Part shown: in pieces, positions 27,240 through 36,204 of the stretch
Position numbering within the stretch: the stretch's first letter is position 1
How the letters are laid out: the number at the start of each line of letters is the position of its first letter
Origin: Micromonospora echinospora
GTDB taxonomy: Bacteria > Actinomycetota > Actinomycetes > Mycobacteriales > Micromonosporaceae
Direction: 5' to 3'
NCBI RefSeq assembly: GCF_900091495.1
Contig: NZ_LT607413.1
Location: 6,463,001-6,527,000, forward strand
DNA: 64,000 nt
The notes under the pieces: generated by a model
Seen by the model: the letters and a program-made list of their open reading frames with translations, nothing else
What the model was told of the DNA's origin: nothing
Database searches by the model: none
Position numbers and translations under genes: made by a program

Positions 27240-28055
27240 ATGACCGTCACCGAAGAAACGGACGGCTCCCGCTACCTGGTGCGCAGTGTCAGCCGGGCGG
27301 CCGAGGTGCTGGAGGCGCTCGCCGCCGCCACGCCCGGGCACGGGTTGAGCGTCACCGACGTGGCCCGGGCCTGCGGACTGTCCAAGAGCGCCGCCTTCGC
27401 CACCCTGCACACCCTCTGCCAGCACGGGCTGGCCGCGGACGACGGCGAGGGGATGAACCGGCGCTACCGGCTCGGCATGGCGCTGGCCCGGCTCGGGGTC
27501 CGCGCGCAGGAGCAGCTCTCGCTCCGCGACATCGCCCGCCCGGTGCTCGCCGCCCTGACCCGGCAGACCGGACTCAGCTCCCGACTCGCCGTGCCCGAGG
27601 GGGAACACGCGGTCGTCATCGACCAGGTCAGCAACGGCGAGCGGATCCAGATCGAGCTGCGGATGGGCACCCGGGAACTGCCGCACTGCACCGGGCTCGG
27701 GAAGGCGCTGCTGGCCGAGATGTCCGCGCCGCAGGTCCGCGAGCTGATCGACCGGGTCGGCCTGCCCCGGCGGACCGACCACACCATCGTCGACCTGGAC
27801 TCCCTCCTCGCCCACCTCGACGACGTCCGGCAGGCCGGCTACGCGCTCGACGACGAGGAGGACGCCGAGGGCGTGTTCTGCATCGGCAGCGCGCTGCGCG
27901 ACCACACCGGGGCCTGCTCCGGGGCGATCAGCGTCACCGGACTCAAGCTCGGTCTGCCCAGCTGGCGCTACCAGGAACTGGGGCGGCAGGTCCGGCAAGC
28001 CGCCGAGGAGATCTCCGCCCGCCTGGGCTACGCCGGTCCGCAACTCACCTCTTGA
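27240..28055 (+). CDS. IclR family transcriptional regulator
   Basis: A 271-residue regulator. Residues 10-72 form the winged helix (SVTDVARACGLSKSAAFATL), and the rest is the IclR effector domain (GTRELPHCTGLGKALLAEM; the C-terminal segment with AISVTGLKLGLPSW). IclR proteins in sugar-acid loci respond to a pathway intermediate. It lies between the two catabolic arms and probably represses both and itself through the repeats upstream. The ATG at 27240 has an AGAGAGGA site; an in-frame upstream ATG at 27123 would read through the operator repeats and is rejected. Confidence 0.92.
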   Translation: MTVTEETDGSRYLVRSVSRAAEVLEALAAATPGHGLSVTDVARACGLSKSAAFATLHTLCQHGLAADDGEGMNRRYRLGMALARLGVRAQEQLSLRDIARPVLAALTRQTGLSSRLAVPEGEHAVVIDQVSNGERIQIELRMGTRELPHCTGLGKALLAEMSAPQVRELIDRVGLPRRTDHTIVDLDSLLAHLDDVRQAGYALDDEEDAEGVFCIGSALRDHTGACSGAISVTGLKLGLPSWRYQELGRQVRQAAEEISARLGYAGPQLTS

Positions 28056-28091
28056 CACCTGGTTCACCAGCTGTTTAACGTCACCGCCAAC

Positions 28092-28113
28092 GTCACGACC
28101 TGCGGGTCGTGAC
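28092..28113. terminator. Hairpin after the IclR gene
   Basis: Perfect 9-bp arms GTCACGACC and GGTCGTGAC enclose the loop TGCG, 37 bases after the IclR stop. It could terminate iclR transcription. A further copy of GTCACGACC follows at 28128 and a CTGGT-TC-ACCAG palindrome lies at 28059-28070, so a regulatory role in the 284-bp gap before the lyase gene is also possible. Confidence 0.55.
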
Positions 28114-28339
28114 GGGTCGGGACCCAGGTCACGACCACTCTCGGGCGAACATGCTGACGCCCGCCGCGCCGCAGCCCCGGCGCCGGGCCGTACGGTCAGC
28201 AGCTCCGCCGCCTGCGCGCCTCGCGCGTTTGCCCGACCTTCCCCCTCCGCCCTCCGGCGCTCCCCCGTGCCGGACGGGCGCCCCGCACCGTCGGACGGCG
28301 ACGCCGTCGTCCGCTGGACCGCGAAGGTTGAGGCTCTCC

Positions 28340-30427
28340 ATGGGTCAACCCGGTTCGTCCGTCCTCGCCCGCCCACCCGTGCTCCAGGTCGACACCATCG
28401 CCGACCTGCGCCGGCTCACCCCCGCCGACCTGACCGCCCGGACCCTGGTCCGGGTCGCCGGCTACCACACCCCCGGCGACGGGGGCGGCACCCTGCTGCG
28501 CTGGTCGCCGACGAGCACCGCCGCCGGCAACGGCGGCACCGTGCACGACCCGTACCGTCGGCACGCCGGCCGCTGGCTGGCCGTGCACGACGGCGTCGGC
28601 GACTTCCGGATGTTCGGCGTCCTCGGCCGGGACACGCCCGCCGACGCCGCGCTGGACGCCATGGTCACCGACCCGGCGATCCACCGCGTCGAGGCCCACA
28701 CCGACCTGCGCTTCGTCAAGCGGCACACCTTCGGCCGCAGCGACATCGAGCTGGACTTCGGCGGGCACACCGTGCACACCGACGGCATCGAGCGCAACAC
28801 GCACGACAACCCGTTCGGCGCGGTGCTCTACTTCCGGGGCCGGGTCACCGACACGGTCGTCACCCACACCCTCACCGAGACGGTGCCGGAACTCTCCGAC
28901 GTCTTCGAGGTGCCGGACTCCGGCCGGTTCGCGGTCGGGCAGTGGTGGACCGTCACCAGCAACGCGCTCACCGGCGCCGACGAGCGCGAACTCCAGAAGA
29001 TGGTGCAGGTCACCCAGATCGTCGACGGCCGGCACGTCCGGGTGAACTACCTCAACGGCTGGGAGCTGGCCCCGGGATGGACGATCACCTGGCGGCGGGT
29101 CGAGCCGGTCCGGCGCGCGCACATCCGCAACATGGTCTTCCTCGGCCACGTCGCGTTCACCGGCGAGTACCCCGGCTCCGGACCGGACGACCGGGAGTAC
29201 AGCGGATCCCACCCGGTCGCCTACGAGTACGCGGTGCGCTGCGACGTCTCCGGCATCGACGCCACCGGCACCTGGTGGCCGGTGATCATGCGGCGCTGGT
29301 GCACCCACTTCACCACCGCGAACTGCACGCTGAAGAACCCCCCGACCGTCATGTACGGCGGCGCGGGCTACCTCACCCAGCAGATCTACTGCCTCTACGG
29401 GCACGTCGTGGACTGTCGCAGCTCCAACGCCCGGCACCTGAACGACCTGACCGCCTCGGCGTACTGCGTGGTGGAGAACTGCCACGGCGACGGCGACGAC
29501 GCCGGCGGCAACCCCTTCACCACCCACGGCCAGTACGAGCACGACCTCGTCTTCACCGGCTGCTCCGGACTGATGGACATCGCCAACAGCGGTGGGCAGT
29601 GGGGCATCAGCGCCAAGCGGATCACCGTCCGCCGGCACGTCTGCTCCTGGTTCGTCGCCGGCACGAAGATCACCGACCTGACCCTGGAGGACGTCCGGGT
29701 GATCGCCCGGTCGACCTTCGACCCGGCCGGCACCCTCCAGGTCAACGCCGACGGCGTCCAGATGCGGGGCTGTTCGGCCCGGACCCTGAGCATCGCCCAA
29801 CGGTCGACCCGCTCCCGCCGGCCCAACATCATCGCCGACTGCGACTTCGACCAACCCGCCGGCACGGTGGTCGTGCAGACCCCGGTGAGCAACCCGGTGC
29901 ACTTCGTCCGGACCACCTTCCGGGGACTCGACGGCGCGATCCTGCGCGGCTCCGGGCCGGTGCACCTCACCGACTGCACGCTGACCGGCAGCCCGACCGC
30001 CGCCCCGCTGAGCGTCGGCGCGGCCGAGGTCGTGGTGACCGGCGGCACGCTGACCGACACCGGCATCGAACTCACCGCCCTCCGCGACCAGCGCCTGGTG
30101 CTCGACGGCGGTGCCGTGGTCACCGGCACCAACTCCCGGGGCGCGCTGCTCGGCCGGGCCGCCGGCCCCGGGCAGGTCCGCGTCGAACTGGGCGACTACC
30201 ACAGCACCGCGGCGGACGCGCACACCGCGCACGTCCGTCTCGACACCGGCGTCAACCGGTACCGGGCGGTCGGCTCCCGGTTCACCGGCGGACGCCTGGT
30301 CCTCACCCCGGCGGGCTTCGGCGCGCCGTCGACGCTGCTGCACACCAGTTGTGTCGAGGAGGGGGTCGACCGGGAGCTGCCCGCCGACTCCCCGCGCGTC
30401 GCCACCGGCGACAACCTCGTCCGCTGA
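28340..30427 (+). CDS. Pectate-lyase-like parallel beta-helix protein, copy 1 (no signal peptide)
   Basis: A 695-residue protein. Its N-terminus (VRVAGYHTPGDGGGTLLRW, then TAAGNGGTV and GRWLAVHDG) is the standard entry of Pectate_lyase_3/tailspike-like beta-helix proteins. The body is a series of short repeating strands (for example YGGAGYLTQQIYCLYGHV, NCHGDGDD, FTTHGQYEHDLVFTG). Such proteins cleave or bind acidic polysaccharides; the specificity is unknown. It is a paralogue of the next gene, sharing long near-identical stretches, but unlike it has no signal peptide at the ATG chosen. The ATG at 28340 has only a weak ribosome binding site, so the true start or an export route is uncertain. 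Confidence 0.8.
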   Translation: MGQPGSSVLARPPVLQVDTIADLRRLTPADLTARTLVRVAGYHTPGDGGGTLLRWSPTSTAAGNGGTVHDPYRRHAGRWLAVHDGVGDFRMFGVLGRDTPADAALDAMVTDPAIHRVEAHTDLRFVKRHTFGRSDIELDFGGHTVHTDGIERNTHDNPFGAVLYFRGRVTDTVVTHTLTETVPELSDVFEVPDSGRFAVGQWWTVTSNALTGADERELQKMVQVTQIVDGRHVRVNYLNGWELAPGWTITWRRVEPVRRAHIRNMVFLGHVAFTGEYPGSGPDDREYSGSHPVAYEYAVRCDVSGIDATGTWWPVIMRRWCTHFTTANCTLKNPPTVMYGGAGYLTQQIYCLYGHVVDCRSSNARHLNDLTASAYCVVENCHGDGDDAGGNPFTTHGQYEHDLVFTGCSGLMDIANSGGQWGISAKRITVRRHVCSWFVAGTKITDLTLEDVRVIARSTFDPAGTLQVNADGVQMRGCSARTLSIAQRSTRSRRPNIIADCDFDQPAGTVVVQTPVSNPVHFVRTTFRGLDGAILRGSGPVHLTDCTLTGSPTAAPLSVGAAEVVVTGGTLTDTGIELTALRDQRLVLDGGAVVTGTNSRGALLGRAAGPGQVRVELGDYHSTAADAHTAHVRLDTGVNRYRAVGSRFTGGRLVLTPAGFGAPSTLLHTSCVEEGVDRELPADSPRVATGDNLVR

Positions 30428-30465
30428 CCGCCCCGGCTCCCCCGCCCGTAGGAGAAGACACCCCC

Positions 30466-32652
30466 ATGGAACGCTCCGAACCGACCACCCGCCGGACCCT
30501 GCTGCGCGCCTCCGGCCTCGGTGGTCTCGCCCTCGCCGGCACCACGCTGGCCTTCTCCCCCACCCCGGCGGCCTCCGCCGCCCCCACCGAGTCGGGCACC
30601 GGGGCCGCCCCGCTGAGCCCGGGCCGCGACGCGGTGTTCCACGTCCCCACCGTCGCCGCCCTGCTCGGCCTGGACCCGACGCGGATCGACGACGGCCAGC
30701 TCGTGCACGTCGACGGCCACCACGCCGCCGGGGACGGCGGGGCCCGGCTGGTCCGCTGGTCCGCCAGCAGCACCACGGCCGGCAACGGCGGCACCGTGCT
30801 CAGCCCGTACGGCGACCGGCCCGGCGCCGGCCGGTGGCTCCAGGTGCACGACGGGGTCGTCGAGTTCCGGCACTTCGGGATCTTCGACGCGCGGACCCCG
30901 GCCGACGCCGCTCTCGACGCCATGGTGAACGACCCGACCGTGCACCGCATCGAGGCCCACTCCGACCTGCACTTCGTCAAGCGGCACCGGTTCACCCGCA
31001 GCGACCTGACGCTCGACTTCGGCGGGCACACCATGTCCACCAAGGGCATCGAGAACGCCGGACAGGACGACCCGTTCGCCGCGGTGCTCTTCTTCCGGGG
31101 CACCGTCACCGACCAGGTGCACACCCACAAGCTGACCGAGGTGGTCCGGGAGGGCTGGGACTCCTTCCAGGTCGGCGACTCGTCGGCCTTCGCGGTCGGG
31201 CAGTGGTACGCCGTCGAGGTCAACCAGCTCGCCGGCCGCTGGGAGAAGGAACTCCAGAAACTCGTCCAGGTCACCCAGATCGTCGACGGCACGCACATCC
31301 GGATCAACTACAAGAACGGCTGGGAGCTGGCCGCCGGTCGGACCCTGACCTGGACCCGGGTCGAACCGGTCAGCCGGGTGCACGTGCGCAACCTGGTCTT
31401 CACCGGCAACGGCGCCGACCAGTACACCGGCTCGCACCCGCTGGCCTACGAGTACGCGGTGCACTGCGACGCCACCGACATCGACGCCACCGGCTCCTTC
31501 TGGCCGGTGATCATGCGGCGCTGGTCCACGTACTTCCACACCGCCCGCTGCACCCTGACCAACCCCACCTCGGTCACCTGGGGCGGCGCCGGCTACCTCA
31601 CCCAGCAGATCTACTGCCTCTACGGGCACGTCGAGGACTGCCGCACCTCCAACGCCCGGCACCTCAACGACTGGACCGCCTCGGCGTACTGCTACGTCAC
31701 GAACTGCCACGGCGACGGCGACGACCAGGGCCCGTTCGTCACCCACGGGCAGTACGAGCACGACCTGGTCTACACCGGCAACTCCGGGCTGATGACCTTC
31801 GCCAACTCCGGCGCGGCCTGGGGCTCGGCGGCCAAGCGGATCACCGTCCGCAAGCACGTCTGCTCCTGGTTCGTGGCCCGGGTGAAGGTCACCGACCTGA
31901 CCCTGGAGGACGTCCAGGTGATCCGCAAGGACGGGCTGGCCGGTTCCGGGATGATCTGGGTCAACGCCGACGGGATCCAGATGCGGGGCTGTTCCGCCGA
32001 CGACACGCTGATCGTGTCGCAGGCGTCCAACCGGTCCGGGCGGCCCAACATCATCGAGGGCTGCGCGTTCCGGCTCGCCGCCCGGGCCACCGCGGTGGTG
32101 CAGCCGAACGTCACCGTGCCCGTGCACCTGGTGCGGACCACGATCACCGGGCTGGACGGGCACACCTTCGACGGCACCGGGGCGCTGCACCTGACCGACG
32201 TGACCCTGACCGGCGCGGCCGGGGCCGCCCCGATCGTGGTCAAGGCCGCCGAGACGCGGATCTCCGGCGGCACGCTGACCGACACCGGGATCAGGCTGGC
32301 CGGCGCCGCCGACCAGCGACTCACCGTCGGCGGCGGGGCGGTGCTGCGCGGCACCAACGCGGCGAAGGCGCTGCTCAGCCGGGGTGCGGCCGGCGGTACG
32401 GTGCGCTGGGAGCTGGGCGGATACCTCAGCGTGGCCGCCGACGCGGACACCGCGCACGTGGTGGTCGAGTCCGGGCGGAACCGGTACTCGGCGGTCGGCA
32501 CGCAGTTCAGCGGCGGGCGGCTGCGGCTGACCGACGCCGGCTTCGGTGAGGGTTCCTACCTGCACCACACCGGCTGCGTCGAGGAAGACGTCGACCGGAC
32601 GCTGCCCGCCGCCGGACCGCAGATCCGCGACGCCGGCAACCTGACCGTCTGA
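30466..32652 (+). CDS. Tat-exported pectate-lyase-like parallel beta-helix protein, copy 2
   Basis: A 728-residue paralogue of the preceding protein. The N-terminus is a twin-arginine signal (TTRRTLLRASGLGGLALAG, ending near APAS/ASA at about residue 38). The beta-helix body matches copy 1 motif for motif: VHVDGHHAAGDGGARLVRW, TTAGNGGTVLSPYG, YGGAGYLTQQIYCLYGHV becomes WGGAGYLTQQIYCLYGHV, and NCHGDGDD. It would act outside the cell on an acidic or otherwise lyase-sensitive polysaccharide and feed the importer encoded downstream. A TAGGAGAAG site precedes the ATG. Confidence 0.87.
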   Translation: MERSEPTTRRTLLRASGLGGLALAGTTLAFSPTPAASAAPTESGTGAAPLSPGRDAVFHVPTVAALLGLDPTRIDDGQLVHVDGHHAAGDGGARLVRWSASSTTAGNGGTVLSPYGDRPGAGRWLQVHDGVVEFRHFGIFDARTPADAALDAMVNDPTVHRIEAHSDLHFVKRHRFTRSDLTLDFGGHTMSTKGIENAGQDDPFAAVLFFRGTVTDQVHTHKLTEVVREGWDSFQVGDSSAFAVGQWYAVEVNQLAGRWEKELQKLVQVTQIVDGTHIRINYKNGWELAAGRTLTWTRVEPVSRVHVRNLVFTGNGADQYTGSHPLAYEYAVHCDATDIDATGSFWPVIMRRWSTYFHTARCTLTNPTSVTWGGAGYLTQQIYCLYGHVEDCRTSNARHLNDWTASAYCYVTNCHGDGDDQGPFVTHGQYEHDLVYTGNSGLMTFANSGAAWGSAAKRITVRKHVCSWFVARVKVTDLTLEDVQVIRKDGLAGSGMIWVNADGIQMRGCSADDTLIVSQASNRSGRPNIIEGCAFRLAARATAVVQPNVTVPVHLVRTTITGLDGHTFDGTGALHLTDVTLTGAAGAAPIVVKAAETRISGGTLTDTGIRLAGAADQRLTVGGGAVLRGTNAAKALLSRGAAGGTVRWELGGYLSVAADADTAHVVVESGRNRYSAVGTQFSGGRLRLTDAGFGEGSYLHHTGCVEEDVDRTLPAAGPQIRDAGNLTV

Positions 32653-32681
32653 CCAGCCGACCCGGAGCGAGGAGGAGCGAC

Positions 32682-33944
32682 GTGCCGCAGCAGGACCGGC
32701 CGGTGACCGTGGCGCTGGTGGGCGCCGGCAACCGGGGCCAGACGTACGCCCGCTGGGTGGCCGCCCACCCGGACCGGGCGCGGCTGGTCGCGGTCGCCGA
32801 CCCGCGCGCGCACCAGCGGTCGCTGGTCACCGCCGCGCACCCGGACGCCGTCGGATTCACCGACTGGCGGGACCTGCGGGCGGCCGGGGTGGCCGCCGAC
32901 GCCGTGATCGTCGCCACCCAGGACCGGGCACACGTGGAGCCGGCGGTCGCGTTCGCCGCCGCCGGCCACCACCTCCTGGTGGAGAAGCCCCTCGCCCCGA
33001 CCGCCGACGAGTGCCGGCGGATCGTCGACGCGGTCCGCGCCACCGGGGTGCTCTTCGCGGTCTGCCACGTGCTGCGCTACACCCCCTACACCGACCTGGT
33101 GAAACGGGTGGTGGACAGCGGCGTGCTCGGCGAGGTCGTCAGCGTGCAGCACCTGGAGCCGGTCGGCTGGTGGCACTTCGCCCACTCGTACGTGCGCGGA
33201 CCGTGGCGACGGGAGGACCGGGCCACCCCGATGCTGCTGGCCAAGTCCAGCCACGACCTGGACTGGCTGAGCTACGTCACCGGCCGGCGGATCGAGCGGG
33301 TGTCCAGCTTCGGCGGCCTGCGGCACTTCCGACCCGACCAGCGGCCGGCCGGGGCCACCGACCGCTGCCTGACCTGCCCGGTGGAGCCGACCTGCCCGTA
33401 CTCGGCACCGAAGCTCTACCTGCCGACGCTGCGCGAACGCGGGCCGATCTGGCCGGTCAGCGTGGTCACCGACGGCACCGACGAGCCGGCCCTGCTCGAC
33501 GCGCTGCGCACCGGCCCGTACGGGCGCTGCGTCTACTCCTGCGACAACGACGTCGTGGACCACCAGGTGGTGGCAATGGAGCTGACCGGCGGCCTGACCG
33601 CCACCTTCACCGTCACCGCCTTCACCGAACAGACCCACCGGCAGACCCGGCTCTTCGGCACCCACGGCACGCTCACCGGCGACGGCGAACGGGTCCGGGT
33701 GCACGACTTCCGCACCGACCGGATCGAGCAGATCGACGCCGGCACGGTCGGCGGCGCCACCGCCGCCGACGACCACGGCGGGGGCGACAGCGGCGTGATG
33801 GACGCCTTCGTCCGCGCCGTGGCCACCGGCGACAGCCACCACATCCGGTCCGGACTGGACGAGTCGCTCGCCAGTCACCTCGCGGTCTTCGCCGCCGAGA
33901 CGGCCCGGCACACCGGCACGGTCGTGACCGTGCCCGCGCACTGA
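32682..33944 (+). CDS. Gfo/Idh/MocA family oxidoreductase with Cys cluster
   Basis: A 420-residue dehydrogenase. The Rossmann motif is VALVGAGNRGQTYARW and the EKP motif is LLVEKPLAPTADE. A Cys cluster of the form CxxCx5C (CLTCPVEPTCPYS) lies near residue 230; this is known in one subfamily of these enzymes. The C-terminal half has HDLDWLSYV with the His-Asp catalytic face. It is likely to oxidise or reduce a sugar released from the polysaccharide. The GTG at 32682 has a strong GGAGGAG site. Confidence 0.88.
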   Translation: MPQQDRPVTVALVGAGNRGQTYARWVAAHPDRARLVAVADPRAHQRSLVTAAHPDAVGFTDWRDLRAAGVAADAVIVATQDRAHVEPAVAFAAAGHHLLVEKPLAPTADECRRIVDAVRATGVLFAVCHVLRYTPYTDLVKRVVDSGVLGEVVSVQHLEPVGWWHFAHSYVRGPWRREDRATPMLLAKSSHDLDWLSYVTGRRIERVSSFGGLRHFRPDQRPAGATDRCLTCPVEPTCPYSAPKLYLPTLRERGPIWPVSVVTDGTDEPALLDALRTGPYGRCVYSCDNDVVDHQVVAMELTGGLTATFTVTAFTEQTHRQTRLFGTHGTLTGDGERVRVHDFRTDRIEQIDAGTVGGATAADDHGGGDSGVMDAFVRAVATGDSHHIRSGLDESLASHLAVFAAETARHTGTVVTVPAH

Positions 33945-33965
33945 CACCCAGAGAGGACGAGACAG

Positions 33966-35204
33966 ATGCGAGTACGCAGGTTCGCGCCGGTCGCGGTCGC
34001 CGCGCTGCTGACCGGGCTGGTCGCCGCGTGCGGCGGCGGGGACGGCGCCGGAGGCGACGAGAAGCAGTCCGTCACCATGTGGATCTACCCGGTGATCCCC
34101 GACGAGGCCACCCACCGGGGCTTCTGGGACCAGCAGGTCACCGCGTTCAAGGCCGACCATCCGAACGTCGACGTCAAGGTGGAGATCTTCCCCTGGGCCA
34201 AGCGGGAGGAGTCGCTGACCACGGCGATCGCCGGCGGCAAGGGGCCGGACGTGGTGTACCTGATCCCCGACCAGCTCGGCAAGTTCCACAACGTCATCGA
34301 GCCGGTCGACGGCCACCTGTCCGACGACGCGAAGGCCGACTACCTCGACAACGTCCGCGCCGCCGTCACCCTCGACGGCAAGATGCTCGGCGCGCCGATC
34401 CTGACCAGCAGCAACCCGCTGATGTGCAACGCGAAGGTGTTCACCGCTGCCGGGGTCACCACGTACCCGAAGACCTGGGCCGACCTGCTCGCCCTCGCAC
34501 CCACCCTCAAGGCCAAGGGCTTCGACGTCACCAACTACTACGCCGACCCGAGCGCCACCCTGAACCAGTCGTTCTACCCGCTGCTCTGGCAGGCCGGCGG
34601 GGACGTGTTCAGCGCCGACGGGAAATCGGTGGCCTTCGACGGTCCGGAGGGCGTCAAGGCGCTGACCTTCCTCAAGCAGCTCGTCGACGGCGGATACGTC
34701 CAGAAGGACCTGATCACCAGCATCCCGGCCTTCGAGCAGACCAACGTCGCCAAGAACAAGGTCGCCTGCACCTGGCAGCACGTCCCGGCCGACGTCGAGC
34801 AGTTCTGGGGCAAGGAGAACATCAAGATCTTCCCGCCGCTGGCCGAGACGAAGAGCGTCGGGTACGGCACCGTCGGCAGCCTGTCGATCCTCAAGGCCAG
34901 CAAGGCCAAGAAGGCCGCCGGCGAGTGGGTCGAGTTCGTCACCGGTCCCTCGGTGGCCACCGCGTACGACAAGCAGGGCAACTACTTCTCGGCGAAGAAG
35001 TCGGCCGGTCCGCTCTACGCCGACGACCCGGTGCGCAGCGCGATGGAGCAGACCCTGACCAGCACGACCGTCGGCACGCTGCACGAGTCCAGCCGCGAGG
35101 TGATGGGCGTGCTGGCCCCGGAGATCCAGGCCGCGCTGATCGGCAAGAAGACCCCCGAGCAGGCGCTCGCCGACGCGGCCAAGGCCGCCGACGCGCTGCT
35201 CTGA
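33966..35204 (+). CDS. Sugar ABC transporter substrate-binding lipoprotein
   Basis: A 412-residue family 1 solute-binding protein. The lipoprotein signal ends in the lipobox LVAAC (Cys22). Mature features include VTMWIYPVIPDEAT, the PDVVYLIPDQLGKF strand and FYPLLWQAGGDVFSADGK near residue 200. It probably binds an oligosaccharide released by the beta-helix proteins. A strong hairpin follows its stop codon, and the two permease genes come after. Confidence 0.92.
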   Translation: MRVRRFAPVAVAALLTGLVAACGGGDGAGGDEKQSVTMWIYPVIPDEATHRGFWDQQVTAFKADHPNVDVKVEIFPWAKREESLTTAIAGGKGPDVVYLIPDQLGKFHNVIEPVDGHLSDDAKADYLDNVRAAVTLDGKMLGAPILTSSNPLMCNAKVFTAAGVTTYPKTWADLLALAPTLKAKGFDVTNYYADPSATLNQSFYPLLWQAGGDVFSADGKSVAFDGPEGVKALTFLKQLVDGGYVQKDLITSIPAFEQTNVAKNKVACTWQHVPADVEQFWGKENIKIFPPLAETKSVGYGTVGSLSILKASKAKKAAGEWVEFVTGPSVATAYDKQGNYFSAKKSAGPLYADDPVRSAMEQTLTSTTVGTLHESSREVMGVLAPEIQAALIGKKTPEQALADAAKAADALL

Positions 35205-35216
35205 CCCGTCGACCGT

Positions 35217-35249
35217 GGCCCGTCGCCGGGCGGTCACCGGCGACGGGCC
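35217..35249 (+). terminator. 13-bp hairpin after the binding-protein gene
   Basis: Arms GGCCCGTCGCCGG (35217-35229) and CCGGCGACGGGCC (35237-35249) pair perfectly over 13 bp with the loop GCGGTCA. Lying between the binding-protein and permease genes, it fits the common design in which partial termination or RNA protection gives more binding protein than permease. No T run follows. Confidence 0.7.
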
Positions 35250-35301
35250 CCACGACACCGGCCGGTTCGGTCGGTGCCGCACCCGAGACAAGGAGGACGA
35301 G

Positions 35302-36204
35302 ATGGCCGTACCGGCACAGGTGGTGGCCCGGCGGTCCCGGCGGGTGGTCGCGCGGCGCGAGGCCCGCTGGGGTCTGCTCTTCGTCCTGCCCGCGTTCCTG
35401 CTCTTCCTGGCCTTCCGCTTCGGCCCGGCCATCGCCGGGCTGGTGCTCGGCTTCATGGAGTACGCCATCGGCGGCGAGGCCGAGTGGACCGGCCTGGAGA
35501 ACGCCCGCCGGCTGGTCGACGACCCGGTGTTCTGGCAGTCGCTGCGGGTCACCGTCGTCTACACCCTGCTCTACGTGCCGCTGACCGTGGTCACCTCGGT
35601 CGGGCTCGCGCTGCTGGTCCGCCGGGGCTTCCGGGGCGTGGGGTTCTTCCGGTCGGTGTTCTTCCTGCCGGTGGTGACGAGTCTGGTGCTGGTCGCCACG
35701 ATCTTCGCCTGGGTGTTCTCCGCCGAGGGACCGTGGTCGCGGATCCTGGGCTGGCTGGGCCTGCCCGACGAGTCGTGGCTCGCCTCCAGCACGCTGGTGC
35801 TGCCCGCGCTGGCGCTGGTGGGGGTCTGGTCGCACTTCGGCTACGGCATGCTGATCGTGCTGGCCCGCCTTCAGGACCTGCCGCGCGAGCAGGAGGAGGC
35901 GGCGCTGACCGACGGCGCCGGTCCCTGGCAGCGGTTCCGCTGGATCGTGCTGCCGCAGCTCAGGCCGGTGCTGTTCTTCCTGCTGGTGATCGAGACCACC
36001 GCCTCGTTCCAGGTCTTCGACCTGGTCTACGCGATGACCGGCGGTGGCCCGGCCCGGGGCAGCTACACCCTCGTCATGGCCCTGTACGACCAGGGCTTCA
36101 AGTACTTCGACCTCGGCTACGCCAGTGCGATCGGGGTGGCCCTGTTCGTGATGACCCTGGTCGTCGCGCTGATCCAACGGCTCGCCCTCGGGAGGGACAA
36201 GTGA
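35302..36204 (+). CDS. Sugar ABC transporter permease (MalF-like)
   Basis: A 300-residue permease with about six membrane helices. The first is LLFVLPAFLLFLAF, and the EAA loop reads EQEEAALTDGAGPWQRFRWIVLP. The ATG at 35302 follows GGAGGACGAG; an earlier open frame to 35215 would overlap the hairpin and is not used. Its partner permease starts in a GTGA overlap. No ATPase is encoded here, as is usual for family CUT1 systems that share an MsiK-type ATPase in actinomycetes. Confidence 0.92.
   Translation: MAVPAQVVARRSRRVVARREARWGLLFVLPAFLLFLAFRFGPAIAGLVLGFMEYAIGGEAEWTGLENARRLVDDPVFWQSLRVTVVYTLLYVPLTVVTSVGLALLVRRGFRGVGFFRSVFFLPVVTSLVLVATIFAWVFSAEGPWSRILGWLGLPDESWLASSTLVLPALALVGVWSHFGYGMLIVLARLQDLPREQEEAALTDGAGPWQRFRWIVLPQLRPVLFFLLVIETTASFQVFDLVYAMTGGGPARGSYTLVMALYDQGFKYFDLGYASAIGVALFVMTLVVALIQRLALGRDK

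Noticed and set aside
28267..32652. A 1461-codon frame that would fuse the second beta-helix protein to an N-terminal region
   Set aside because: The first half is a shadow of beta-helix copy 1; the Tat signal at 30466 marks the true start.
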